Positions 1-6,444 of a stretch of DNA of 8,137 bases are shown in pieces; position 1 is the first letter of the stretch, and every line of letters starts with the position of its first letter. The stretch spans positions 1 through 8,137 of the forward strand of contig CAYLXO010000025.1 in assembly GCA_964387965.1 (NCBI GenBank), in the 5' to 3' direction. The notes below the pieces were generated by a model. It had not been told where the DNA came from. It saw only the letters and a list, made by a program, of their open reading frames with translations, and did no database searches. Position numbers and translations under genes: made by a program. Origin of the DNA: CAITQP01 sp964387965. Lineage in GTDB: Bacteria > Patescibacteriota > Minisyncoccia > Phycocordibacterales > UBA9973.

Positions 1-31
1 CAGCAAATAAGGAGCATAGCGACGAGTTTTG

Positions 32-177
32 TGCCGGAAGTGACTGAACTACTTCAGTCACGACCTGGACTCGAAGACCGCAGACATATTTTGCCAGCAG
101 GCAAAATGGTGAGGTCAGGCCCTAGGAAAAATGTGAGCGACGGCGAACATTTTATTCGGGGCGACGCCGGTCCGGCA
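32..177 (+). other. Palindrome-rich structured element, candidate RNA or small repeat element
   Basis: The outer arms TGCCGGA (32-38) and TCCGGCA (171-177) are perfect reverse complements and enclose three further hairpins. These are GTGACTGA/TCAGTCAC (40-47/54-61, 6-nt loop), ATTTTGCC/GGCAAAAT (88-95/100-107, loop AGCA) and AAAATGT/ACATTTT (128-134/147-153, 12-nt loop). A possible extra stem GACCT/AGGTC (62-66/112-116) surrounds the second hairpin. The word GCGACG occurs at 19-24, 137-142 and 161-166. A GTG-initiated frame is open through the element into the downstream gene, but it gives no recognisable domain. I therefore read the element as non-coding. It could be a structured RNA, an interspersed repeat or a regulatory region; the strand is uncertain, since palindromes fold on both. 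Confidence 0.55.
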
Positions 178-183
178 GTCTAT

Positions 184-212
184 TTAAGCACTTGCGTATT
201 CCGTGCTATCAT
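184..212 (+). promoter_or_regulatory. Extended -10 promoter for the LOG-family gene
   Basis: TGC-TATCAT (204-212) matches an extended -10 box with one mismatch from TATAAT. A weak -35 candidate, TTAAGC, lies at 184-189 with a 17-nt spacer. Seven nt separate the -10 box from the ATG at 220, so transcription would start at or within one base of the start codon, giving a leaderless message. The seven bases TCTCTAC contain no Shine-Dalgarno sequence. Confidence 0.55.
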
Positions 213-219
213 TCTCTAC

Positions 220-945
220 ATGACAGAAGAATTCAAACCAGGTCCGCATCACCATATGACGCCGGACGAAATCAAGCGCGGGTGCCTTGAAGAACAAGGT
301 ACTAATGCCAACGGTGTCCGCATTTGCCGTATCAACCAAGAACTTTCACAAGGTATGTACGACATGGAAGCATACGACAAAGCTGTCACCTTCTATGGAT
401 CAGCACGTTTTAAAGAAGGAGATGAGTTTTATGACAAAGCTCGACATCTTGGAAACCGAATTTCAAAAGAACTTGGATATGCAATCGTAACAGGTGGTGG
501 TCCAGGAATCATGGAAGGAGGAAATCGTGGAGCATTTGAAGCAGGAGGAAAGTCTATTGGTCTTACTATAAAGCTACCAATGGAACAAAAAGACAATCCA
601 TACCTTACTGATGAAGTGCCTTTCTTTTATTTCTTTACTCGCAAAGTTGCTCTCTCCTTCTCTTCTGAAGTATTTGTATTCTTCCCTGGAGGATTTGGAA
701 CAATGGATGAATTTTTTGAACAGCTCACACTCGTTCAGACAGGTAAAGTAAAACCAATCCCAATGGTTTTGTACGGAAGCGAATTCTGGAAACCTCTCGA
801 AAAATTCTTCCAAGAAATCATGGTAGACAAATTTAAAACAGTCTCACCTGCTGAAATGAAACTCTTCACTATCACAGACAACGATGACGAAGTCATAGAG
901 ATAATCAAAAACGCAAAATCCCGAAAAGAAAATCACGGTGACTAG
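220..945 (+). CDS. LOG-family protein (TIGR00730-type nucleotide phosphoribohydrolase)
   Basis: This is a 241-residue LOG-family protein, probably cytoplasmic. The family cleaves the N-glycosidic bond of nucleoside 5'-monophosphates; plant and some bacterial members release cytokinin bases, while others are general nucleotide hydrolases. The two family signatures are present: GGGPGIMEGGNRG (about residues 92-104) and PGGFGTMDE (about 156-164), the nucleotide-binding and catalytic loops. A roughly 50-residue leader with a HHH cluster precedes the Rossmann core, which begins near AVTFYGSARF. I chose ATG 220 because an extended -10 box ends seven bases before it and because an earlier GTG at 31 would translate the palindromic element. 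It is the only plus-strand gene, convergent with pyrG, and ends in TAG at the terminator. The family call is firm; the substrate cannot be told, and no cytokinin role should be assumed. Confidence 0.9.
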   Translation: MTEEFKPGPHHHMTPDEIKRGCLEEQGTNANGVRICRINQELSQGMYDMEAYDKAVTFYGSARFKEGDEFYDKARHLGNRISKELGYAIVTGGGPGIMEGGNRGAFEAGGKSIGLTIKLPMEQKDNPYLTDEVPFFYFFTRKVALSFSSEVFVFFPGGFGTMDEFFEQLTLVQTGKVKPIPMVLYGSEFWKPLEKFFQEIMVDKFKTVSPAEMKLFTITDNDDEVIEIIKNAKSRKENHGD

Positions 946-991
946 CAAAACAAAATCCGCACAGTGTGCGGATTTTGTTTTGCTTATTTTT
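945..991. terminator. Bidirectional 18-bp hairpin terminator between the LOG gene and pyrG
   Basis: Arms 945-962 and 966-983 are perfect complements (18 bp) around the loop AGT. The hairpin starts on the last base of the LOG stop codon TAG (943-945) and ends one base before the pyrG stop codon (984-986 on the minus strand). On the plus strand the stem is followed by TTATTTTT, a good U-tract. On the minus strand the U-rich stretch lies inside the stem (ATTTTGTTTT). It probably serves both convergent genes, more strongly the plus one. Confidence 0.85.
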
Positions 992-2645
992 GCTTTGATG
1001 CAACCTCGGCAAACGCTTTAAAGAGTGGGTGTGGAGCAAGCGGACGAGATTTGAATTCAGGATGAAACTGAGTTCCAACAAAGAATGGATGCACGCTTTG
1101 TGGAAGTTCAGCTATTTCCATGAGAGTACTATCAGGAGATTTTCCAGAAAATACCAATCCTTTGCTTTCAATTTCTCCAACAAACTTAGGATTTACTTCA
1201 TAGCGATGACGGTGGCGTTCGCTGATACGATCTTGTCCGTATGCACCTCGAGCAATGGTATCTTTGCCGATATATGCTTCGTATGCACCAAGTCGCATTG
1301 TTCCTCCATAATTTCCCTGCTCAATCTTATCTTTCTGTGAAGCCATAACATCGATCACGAGATGTGTAGACTTTGGATCAACTTCGCGAGTGTTTGCATC
1401 ATTCCATCCCACTACGTGTCGCGCAAATTCGATAACAGCAAGTTGCATACCATAACAAAGTCCAAGATATGGAATCTTATGCACACGCGCATACTCGATA
1501 GCCTTGATTATTCCCTCAATACCACGAGAGCCGAATCCGCCCGGAACAATAACTCCATCGTAATTTGAAAGCTCTTTTACCTTTTCTGGATTTTCTTCAA
1601 ATTCTACTGAGTTTATCCATGTAAGTACTGGCTTACGATTCACAGCATATGTCGCATGACGAATAGCTTCAATAACTGAAATGTATGCATCTGAAAGAAC
1701 ATAGTTTCCTGTGTCAAAATATTTTCCAACAACCGCAATTTTCAACTCTTTTGTAGCTGAGTGAATACGATTTGTGAAAATGTCCCATTTTTCTGCACTT
1801 TCAGTACGAGAGGTTTTGCAAGTGAGGTACAAGATGTCGCACAAAATACTTGAAAGATTTTCACGTTCAAAGTTTGCAGGAATATCGTAAATACTTTCTA
1901 CGTCTGGAGCAGAAATCACACGCTCTGGTGAGACGTTACAAAACATTGAAAGCTTTTCTTTGCGCTTCTCATCAAGCGGATCATTTGATCGAGCGATGAT
2001 GATGTCAGGCTGAATTCCAGAAGCATTAAGTGTGCGTACTGCATGTTGAGTAGGCTTTGTTTTCATTTCACCTACCTTACTTGGCACTGGGAGATATGAC
2101 ACCATTACAAACGCAACATCCTTTGGATGCTTAAGGCGCATCATACGAGCTGCTTCCAAAAAGAGCATATTCTGATATTCACCTACTGTTCCTCCTACTT
2201 CAATAAGTACTGCTTCTGCTCCAGCATTTTTCTGTGCCCGCTCAATACGATCGATAACTTCAAGCGGAATATGCGGAACGACTTCCACACACTTTCCTTT
2301 ATATTCAAGATTGCGTTCTTTATCGATTACAGTTTGATACACACGACCAGTTGTCATGTAATTACTGCGAGAAAGGTCTACGTTTAAAAAGCGTTCATAG
2401 TTTCCCATGTCCTGATCTGTCTCGTCGCCATCATCAAGAACAAACACTTCTCCGTGTTCTGTCGGATTCATGGTACCCGCGTCTACGTTTATGTATGGGT
2501 CAATCTTAATCGCTGTCGTTTTCAAACCTTTGTCCTGCAAAATTTTTGCAATAGAGCTTGTTGTAATGCCCTTTCCAACTCCGGAAATGACTCCACCAAC
2601 AACGAAAATATACTTTGGATTACTTGTCTCTTTTTTTCCAAACAT
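984..2645 (-). CDS. pyrG: CTP synthase
   Basis: CTP synthase makes CTP from UTP using ATP and glutamine, the last step of de novo pyrimidine nucleotide synthesis, in the cytoplasm. The protein is 553 residues, full length for the family (E. coli about 545). The N-terminal synthase domain has the P-loop SGVGKG (21-26), DAGTMNPTEHGEVFVLDDG (about 55-73), EVGGTVGE (149-156) and MKTKPTQH (about 194-201). The C-terminal class I glutaminase domain has PGGFGSRG (368-375), the nucleophile Cys397 in LGLCYGMQ, and the triad His528/Glu530 in HPE. The usual GDIES stretch after GGTV reads GEYQN here, in a region near the UTP/CTP site. The ATG at 2645 puts the P-loop at the usual distance; the 21-nt gap from ftsX holds no Shine-Dalgarno. 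It is the last gene of the prfB-ftsE-ftsX-pyrG run. No alternative function is plausible. Confidence 0.98.
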   Translation of the reverse strand: MFGKKETSNPKYIFVVGGVISGVGKGITTSSIAKILQDKGLKTTAIKIDPYINVDAGTMNPTEHGEVFVLDDGDETDQDMGNYERFLNVDLSRSNYMTTGRVYQTVIDKERNLEYKGKCVEVVPHIPLEVIDRIERAQKNAGAEAVLIEVGGTVGEYQNMLFLEAARMMRLKHPKDVAFVMVSYLPVPSKVGEMKTKPTQHAVRTLNASGIQPDIIIARSNDPLDEKRKEKLSMFCNVSPERVISAPDVESIYDIPANFERENLSSILCDILYLTCKTSRTESAEKWDIFTNRIHSATKELKIAVVGKYFDTGNYVLSDAYISVIEAIRHATYAVNRKPVLTWINSVEFEENPEKVKELSNYDGVIVPGGFGSRGIEGIIKAIEYARVHKIPYLGLCYGMQLAVIEFARHVVGWNDANTREVDPKSTHLVIDVMASQKDKIEQGNYGGTMRLGAYEAYIGKDTIARGAYGQDRISERHRHRYEVNPKFVGEIESKGLVFSGKSPDSTLMEIAELPQSVHPFFVGTQFHPEFKSRPLAPHPLFKAFAEVASKQK

Positions 2646-2666
2646 AAAAATAGCTAGTATTAATTA

Positions 2667-3593
2667 TTATCGCTTCAAATGCTTACGGGCTGCGAGCACA
2701 CTCGAAACTGCACCAAGTCCTGCACCAAATATAAGTAAGATAATGACAAATTCTAGGATGTTATGCAAATAGTACGTAAAGAGGTTTAATCCTTGGAAAA
2801 AATCGGTCATATGGCTACCAAGCCACCATGTAATCGGCAAGAAAATAAGTATTGTGATGATAGTAGCAACAACTCCGTACAACGCACCTTCTATGATAAA
2901 TGGACCCTGTACGTGCAATTTTGAAGCTCCTACAAGGCGCATAACAGCGATTTCCTCACGTGCAAAATACATCGCAAGTCGCATTGTGTTAAATGTCACG
3001 ACTACAGTAAGAACCATGAGAATAAGTGTGATACTGAGCCCAAGTGTACGCCCTCGTTGCATGAGACTCTGGATAGTATCGATAACCTCTTTGTTTTTGT
3101 TGTAGTCTACGTGATCGATAACAGAAAGTGGACCAGTTCCGAGTGTTCCCTGCTCTTCAAAAAACTTTGCGATGCTTTCGTATTGTGAAATCTGTTTTGC
3201 TTTTATAGCAAGCATTGCTCCGATTGGATTTTGATCAAGTTCGTCTAACGCCTGAAGTGTTGTTGTGTCATTCGCATGACGTGTACGGAAATCTTCGAGT
3301 GCTTCTTTTTCTGAAATATATGTAACAGTTGCTACCTCTGGCAAATTTTCAATCTGACCTTTCAGCGACATAATCACATCTTCCTCTGCTCCTGGAATAA
3401 CAAACGCTGTGACATCTACTTTGTTTTCGATTTTTGTAAGTGTTGTATCGAGCACATGTTCAAAAATTAAAATGCCTGAGAGGACAGATAGAGTAATAGT
3501 CATTACAAGCACTGACGCAAAAGAAACTGCTCCATTGCGAGTAAAATTGAGCAATCCTGTACGCATCATTCGTTTTAGATTTACCATCTTCAT
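2667..3593 (-). CDS. ftsX: Cell division protein FtsX (FtsEX permease-like subunit)
   Basis: FtsX is the membrane half of FtsEX, which uses ATP hydrolysis by FtsE to activate peptidoglycan hydrolases at the septum or sidewall. It does not act as a transporter. The 308 residues show the family layout: a short basic cytoplasmic start, TM1 (about 22-45), a large extracellular domain (about 46-183), then TM2 (about 184-206), TM3 (about 233-257) and TM4 (about 278-300). After TM2 comes the conserved loop EEIAVMRLVGAS (213-224), the FtsX/MacB-type coupling segment. It starts 13 nt after the ftsE stop. A second ATG two codons on is an equally possible start; neither has a Shine-Dalgarno. The large extracellular loop implies a cell wall and an external hydrolase or adaptor partner, which is not encoded here. 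Confidence 0.93.
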   Translation of the reverse strand: MKMVNLKRMMRTGLLNFTRNGAVSFASVLVMTITLSVLSGILIFEHVLDTTLTKIENKVDVTAFVIPGAEEDVIMSLKGQIENLPEVATVTYISEKEALEDFRTRHANDTTTLQALDELDQNPIGAMLAIKAKQISQYESIAKFFEEQGTLGTGPLSVIDHVDYNKNKEVIDTIQSLMQRGRTLGLSITLILMVLTVVVTFNTMRLAMYFAREEIAVMRLVGASKLHVQGPFIIEGALYGVVATIITILIFLPITWWLGSHMTDFFQGLNLFTYYLHNILEFVIILLIFGAGLGAVSSVLAARKHLKR

Positions 3594-3606
3594 ATACTTG
3601 TATGTA

Positions 3607-4287
3607 TTAAATCATATATCGGCCATCCTTGTCGTCACGGATAACCTTTCCTTTTTCAATGGTAATAACACGCTTCCCAACAGCATCCACCACTCCACGA
3701 TTGTGAGTTGTAAGCACAACTGTTGTACCAAGTTCATTTATCTTTTTCAAAATTTGAACAACTTCGTATGTGTTGATTGGATCAAGATTACCTGTCGGCT
3801 CATCAGCAATAATCACATCTGGCTGATTGATGATGGCGCGTGCTATTGCAAGACGCTGTTTCTCTCCACCTGAAAGCTCACTCGGGAAACGATCTGCTTT
3901 GTCTGTAAGATCAACAAGATCAAGAACATGCGGAACATCAGATGCGATTTCTTCATCTGTTTTACCCGCCGCCTCCATCGCAAAAGCTATATTTTCATAT
4001 GCAGTCTTGTTTGGAAGCAATTTGAAATCTTGAAAAACTGTTCCGATACGTCGACGAAGTCGAGTAAGGTCCTTGTTTGAAAGTCGTCCAATATCAACAG
4101 ACTCAAACATAACAGAACCATCTGTTGGTTTTTCTTCTGCAAGAATAAGCTTTATGAGTGTTGTTTTTCCAGCTCCAGAATGTCCAACGATTGATACGAA
4201 TTCCCCTGAGCCAATCGAGAGTGTTACATCTTCAAGAGCAACAGTATTCTTCGGATATTCTTTTTTAACTCCGTTAAAATAAATCAC
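3607..4287 (-). CDS. ftsE: Cell division ATP-binding protein FtsE
   Basis: FtsE is the cytoplasmic ABC-type ATPase partner of FtsX. With the GTG start at 4287 the protein has 226 residues and begins MIYFNGVKKEY, matching the usual FtsE N-terminus. A longer frame from 4338 would add 17 residues encoded inside the 3' end of prfB and is unlikely. Motifs: Walker A GHSGAGKTT (35-43), Q-loop FQDFKLL (85-91), signature LSGGE (138-142), Walker B VIIADEP (158-164), D-loop NLD (167-169) and switch His195. All catalytic residues are present. A perfect extended -10 box, TGCTATAAT, lies in the prfB tail and ends six bases before the GTG, so ftsE can be transcribed from its own leaderless promoter as well as with prfB. 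ftsX follows after 13 nt. Confidence 0.95.
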   Translation of the reverse strand: MIYFNGVKKEYPKNTVALEDVTLSIGSGEFVSIVGHSGAGKTTLIKLILAEEKPTDGSVMFESVDIGRLSNKDLTRLRRRIGTVFQDFKLLPNKTAYENIAFAMEAAGKTDEEIASDVPHVLDLVDLTDKADRFPSELSGGEKQRLAIARAIINQPDVIIADEPTGNLDPINTYEVVQILKKINELGTTVVLTTHNRGVVDAVGKRVITIEKGKVIRDDKDGRYMI

Positions 4288-4293
4288 GCTCGT

Positions 4294-4302
4294 ATTATAG
4301 CA
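4294..4302 (-). promoter_or_regulatory. Consensus extended -10 promoter for ftsE, inside the prfB 3' end
   Basis: On the minus strand TGC-TATAAT is a perfect extended -10 box. The prfB stop codon TAA (4297-4295) lies inside the hexamer. Six bases, ACGAGC, separate it from the ftsE GTG at 4287, placing the expected transcription start on the start codon. No clear -35 was identified, which an extended -10 can tolerate. Confidence 0.6.
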
Positions 4303-5173
4303 TACGTGCGGATTCAACGAATTCATCGATGTCCCCATCGTCGAGCACTTTCTTTACATCACTCGTTTCCACCCCTGTACGTAGATCTTTGACCATTTTA
4401 TACGGGTGAAGAACGTAGTTTCGTATCTGATTTCCCCACTCGATTTCCGTATTTTTATTTGTCTGCATGCTTTCTACTAGTGACTTATGCTCTTCCTCAG
4501 CCTTTTTGAACAATTTTCCACGAAGTATCTCCATACCACGCTCACGATTCTGTTCTTGGCTTCTCTCTTCACGCACATGTACTGAAATACCTGTTGGTCT
4601 GTGAGTTATACGCACTGCTGTTTCGCGTTTGTTTACGTTCTGCCCTCCAGCACCACCTGCTTTTGCAAATTCTATTTCAACATCCGCGTCTGTAAGTTCA
4701 GGCATTCCTGTTTTTGGGATCTTTGGAATGACTTCAACAAGAGCAAAGCTTGTATTGCGCTTTGCTTTTGCATTAAATGGACTTGTTCTTACAAGACGGT
4801 GAACTCCGCTTTCATGTTTTAACATCCCATACGCTCCTTTACCTGAAACTTCAAAAGAAATATTGCGGTATCCGTTGTGATCGTTTCGATGTTCATGAAT
4901 CACACCATATGATAATCCCTTTCTCGAAAAATATTTTGTGTACATATCAAATAGCATGCGAACAAAATCTTCCGCATCGTCTCCTCCAGCTCCTGCGATT
5001 ATTGTCATGATACATGGACCTTTATCAAACGCTTCTACTCCCTCACGTTTTGCTTTCAATTCTCCAAGTTCACGAATTAGTGCTTGTGCCTTGTCCTTAT
5101 CACTCCAAAAATCCGCACTAACCATGCTTGCTTCGATTTCAGCTATTCGTTTGTCGATTGATTCGGTATCCAT
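4295..5173 (-). CDS. prfB: Peptide chain release factor 2, compact form
   Basis: RF2 recognises UAA and UGA in the ribosomal A site and triggers peptide release. Recognition tripeptide SPF is at 131-133, in the context HRLVRTSPFNAK, and marks RF2 rather than RF1. The catalytic GGQ is at 176-178 (AGGAGGQNVNKRETAVRITH context), followed by a long basic helix and the family end KDLRTGVETSDVKKVLDDGDID. At 292 residues it is clearly shorter than typical RF2 (about 365). The loss maps to N-terminal domain 1: one helical segment (IAEIEASMVSADFWSDKDKAQAL) runs almost straight into the central domain near residue 53. There is no upstream reading frame with a CTTTGA-type frameshift site, since a terminator and promoter occupy that space. 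The autoregulatory +1 frameshift of many prfB genes is thus absent. ftsE follows after 7 nt. Confidence 0.95.
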   Translation of the reverse strand: MDTESIDKRIAEIEASMVSADFWSDKDKAQALIRELGELKAKREGVEAFDKGPCIMTIIAGAGGDDAEDFVRMLFDMYTKYFSRKGLSYGVIHEHRNDHNGYRNISFEVSGKGAYGMLKHESGVHRLVRTSPFNAKAKRNTSFALVEVIPKIPKTGMPELTDADVEIEFAKAGGAGGQNVNKRETAVRITHRPTGISVHVREERSQEQNRERGMEILRGKLFKKAEEEHKSLVESMQTNKNTEIEWGNQIRNYVLHPYKMVKDLRTGVETSDVKKVLDDGDIDEFVESARML

Positions 5174-5183
5174 CTGTTTTTGT

Positions 5184-5192
5184 ACTATAACA
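5184..5192 (-). promoter_or_regulatory. Extended -10 box for prfB
   Basis: On the minus strand TGT-TATAGT matches an extended -10 box with one mismatch. It lies between the upstream terminator and the prfB ATG, with 10 nt from box to start codon. The predicted transcript therefore has a leader of only about 2-4 nt. No Shine-Dalgarno is present (ACAAAAACAG precedes the ATG). Confidence 0.5.
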
Positions 5193-5207
5193 GGAATAAA
5201 CCCAAAT

Positions 5208-5238
5208 AAAAAAGCGATACAGCTTGTACCGCTTTTTT
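5208..5238 (-). terminator. Hairpin terminator between the 145-residue gene and prfB
   Basis: Arms 5208-5221 and 5225-5238 form a 14-bp stem with a 3-nt loop and an A6/T6 outer part, giving GCG/CGC followed by a T-run. The one irregular pair (5217/5229) is G-U in minus-strand RNA but A-C in plus-strand RNA, so the fold favours termination of minus-strand transcripts leaving the gene at 5258-5695. It isolates the prfB-ftsEX-pyrG block. Confidence 0.8.
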
Positions 5239-5257
5239 ATAGTAAGTGCTTGGTGCA

Positions 5258-5695
5258 CTAATTTTGCGCCGGAATGCAATCATACCCATTTGCTTTCATG
5301 ATAGAAAGGATCAAAGCATGAAAGCCCATAGGCTCGCTTTGAAGTTCTGCTGGTGTCTCTCCTTTTTGGGTTACAAAAGAGGCATGAGGCATAATAGATA
5401 CACCGGTTGTAATTTTGTAAGCAAAGTCATTATTTCCTACAAAACCCAATGTGAACGCGGCCACATTTTGCCTGTCGTTGTTTTGTGAGTACCCATTGGT
5501 ACCAATTAAAATAATCTGTTTCCCCTTCTCATACTGGGGGAGCAGGTCTTTTATTGTGGCATTCATATTGCCACTATGAAATGCAATATCGCTGATACCT
5601 TGTGCGATATTATGAATGTTGAAAGTTCCGTCTTCATTTATAACGAAACTACGTAAGCCTGGTTCTCCAAGCTTTAAAAGCTTAAATAGATTCAT
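5258..5695 (-). CDS. Hypothetical protein, 145 residues, unrecognised
   Basis: I do not recognise this protein. It is a soluble-looking, mixed alpha/beta sequence with no membrane segment or signal peptide. Visible features are an EDGTFNIHNIAQGISDIAFHSGNM stretch (about 21-44), a hydrophobic strand QIILIGTNGYS (60-70), a Gly/Asn-rich FTLGFVGNNDFAYKITTGVS core (81-100), and a helical tail with one Cys (140). There are no metal-binding clusters or nucleotide-binding loops. It is followed by a small hairpin and the strong 5208-5238 terminator, so it ends its own transcription unit. The 70-nt gap from the acetyltransferase contains possible weak promoter words (for example TACACT 13 nt before the ATG) but no Shine-Dalgarno. 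A normal stop, sensible composition and a following terminator support a real gene. Confidence 0.7.
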   Translation of the reverse strand: MNLFKLLKLGEPGLRSFVINEDGTFNIHNIAQGISDIAFHSGNMNATIKDLLPQYEKGKQIILIGTNGYSQNNDRQNVAAFTLGFVGNNDFAYKITTGVSIMPHASFVTQKGETPAELQSEPMGFHALILSIMKANGYDCIPAQN

Positions 5696-5765
5696 ATTCG
5701 TTGTTTTTAGTGTACGATATATGTAAACTACAACACTTTATGAATTTTGGCAAGCACAACTATCT

Positions 5766-6287
5766 TTATGTTTTTACCCAATAGCGGAGCATGTCGGCAT
5801 CCTCAAATGGAGTCAACCCTTCAAATACTCCACCGTGCTTTTCAATGATTTTCTTAGATGCAATATTAGTAGATTTACATGTAATAAGCACTGAATCTAA
5901 CCCTAATTCTTTTGCTTTAGGTAATCCTAGAGTCAAAGCTAAAGATCCATATCCTTTCCCTCTTTCACTAGGTCGTATTGCATAACCAAGATGCCCTCCA
6001 ACTATTTTCAACTTTTCTGTAAGTTTATGTCGTATACCTACCCTGCCGATAAATCTATCCCCTTTTACCAACCAATATATTGTTTGTGGGACATAACCTT
6101 CTTTAAGATATTTTCCTTCTCTCTCGTTTTTTAAATTTTCTAAAAATTTTGAAAAATCAGGATCAAATTTTGATAAATTAAAATGATCTTTAATTTCATC
6201 ACCTGTATATTCGTTAAACACATTCAAAAAACTTTCCTTATATTTTTCTGATGGTAAAACTAATTCTAATTTTTCTTGATTGTTCAT
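5766..6287 (-). CDS. GNAT-family N-acetyltransferase (COG3981-like)
   Basis: The 173-residue protein fits the GCN5-related acetyltransferase fold, which moves an acetyl group from acetyl-CoA to an amine. The acetyl-CoA pyrophosphate loop is R109-G-K-G112-Y-G114 within GYAIRPSERGKGYGS. It is preceded by the strands YWLVKGDRFIGRVGIRHKL and GGHLGYAI (70-104), and followed by the helix ALTLGLPKAKELGL and the C-terminal CKSTNIASKKIIEKHGGVFEG motif (137-156), typical of the family. The pattern resembles the COG3981 group, whose substrates are generally unknown, so none is assigned. The gene looks A+T-rich compared with the prfB-pyrG block. No Shine-Dalgarno precedes the ATG. A possible promoter (TTGCAA, 16 nt, AATAAT) lies in the A+T-rich repeat between this gene and tRNA-Thr. 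Confidence 0.88.
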   Translation of the reverse strand: MNNQEKLELVLPSEKYKESFLNVFNEYTGDEIKDHFNLSKFDPDFSKFLENLKNEREGKYLKEGYVPQTIYWLVKGDRFIGRVGIRHKLTEKLKIVGGHLGYAIRPSERGKGYGSLALTLGLPKAKELGLDSVLITCKSTNIASKKIIEKHGGVFEGLTPFEDADMLRYWVKT

Positions 6288-6317
6288 ATATTAATTTTGA
6301 ATTCGGTATTCCATTCA

Positions 6318-6350
6318 TAATTATTCATTGTTAATTCTTAATTGCAAAAC
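6318..6350. repeat. A+T-rich direct repeat, left copy
   Basis: TAATTATTCATTGTTAATT (6318-6336) recurs at 7099-7117 with one mismatch (18 of 19). In both places it is followed by GCAAA, here after an extra CTTAATT. The two copies lie in the same orientation and flank the segment containing tRNA-Thr(CGT), the HNH gene and tRNA-Thr(GGT). The sequence is low in complexity, so chance similarity is possible. Confidence 0.5.
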
Positions 6351-6361
6351 TACTGTTTTGC
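6344..6361 (-). terminator. Weak hairpin after tRNA-Thr(CGT)
   Basis: GCAAAAC/GTTTTGC (6344-6350/6355-6361) forms a 7-bp stem with loop TACT, seven bases beyond the 3' end of tRNA-Thr(CGT) on the minus strand. There is no proper U-tract on that strand, so it may be a weak terminator, a processing structure or part of the repeat. Confidence 0.35.
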
Positions 6362-6367
6362 TTATTG

Positions 6368-6440
6368 AGCCACCTCCCGGGATTGAACCGGGGACCTACG
6401 GTTTACGATACCATCGCTCTACCAACTGAGCTAAGGTGGC
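6368..6440 (-). tRNA. tRNA-Thr (anticodon CGT)
   Basis: The minus strand folds into a full cloverleaf. The acceptor pairs GCCACCT with AGGTGGC, the D-arm is GCTC/GAGC, the anticodon arm is ATGGT-loop-ACCGT with loop ATCGTAA (anticodon CGT, reads ACG), and the T-arm is CCCGG-TTCAATC-CCGGG. The discriminator is T. The next bases are CAA, so CCA is not encoded. The 5' end lies only four bases after the HNH stop codon, so it is probably made from the same transcript and released by RNase P. Confidence 0.95.
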
Positions 6441-6444
6441 AAAA

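Noticed and set aside
31..219. N-terminal extension of the LOG protein from GTG 31
   Set aside because: The stretch is a set of nested palindromes, lacks any family similarity I recognise, and a leaderless promoter points to ATG 220.
984..2645. Long opposite-strand frames across pyrG, ftsX, ftsE and prfB
   Set aside because: They are shadows of strongly conserved genes on the minus strand and show no domains.
4288..4338. Longer FtsE start at ATG 4338
   Set aside because: It would overlap the prfB end by 44 nt and add residues before the conserved MIYFNGVKKEY start; GTG 4287 with a consensus extended -10 fits better.
5174..5240. Upstream RF2 reading frame with a programmed frameshift
   Set aside because: The region is a terminator hairpin plus an extended -10 box, with no CTTTGA slippery site and no RF2-like residues.
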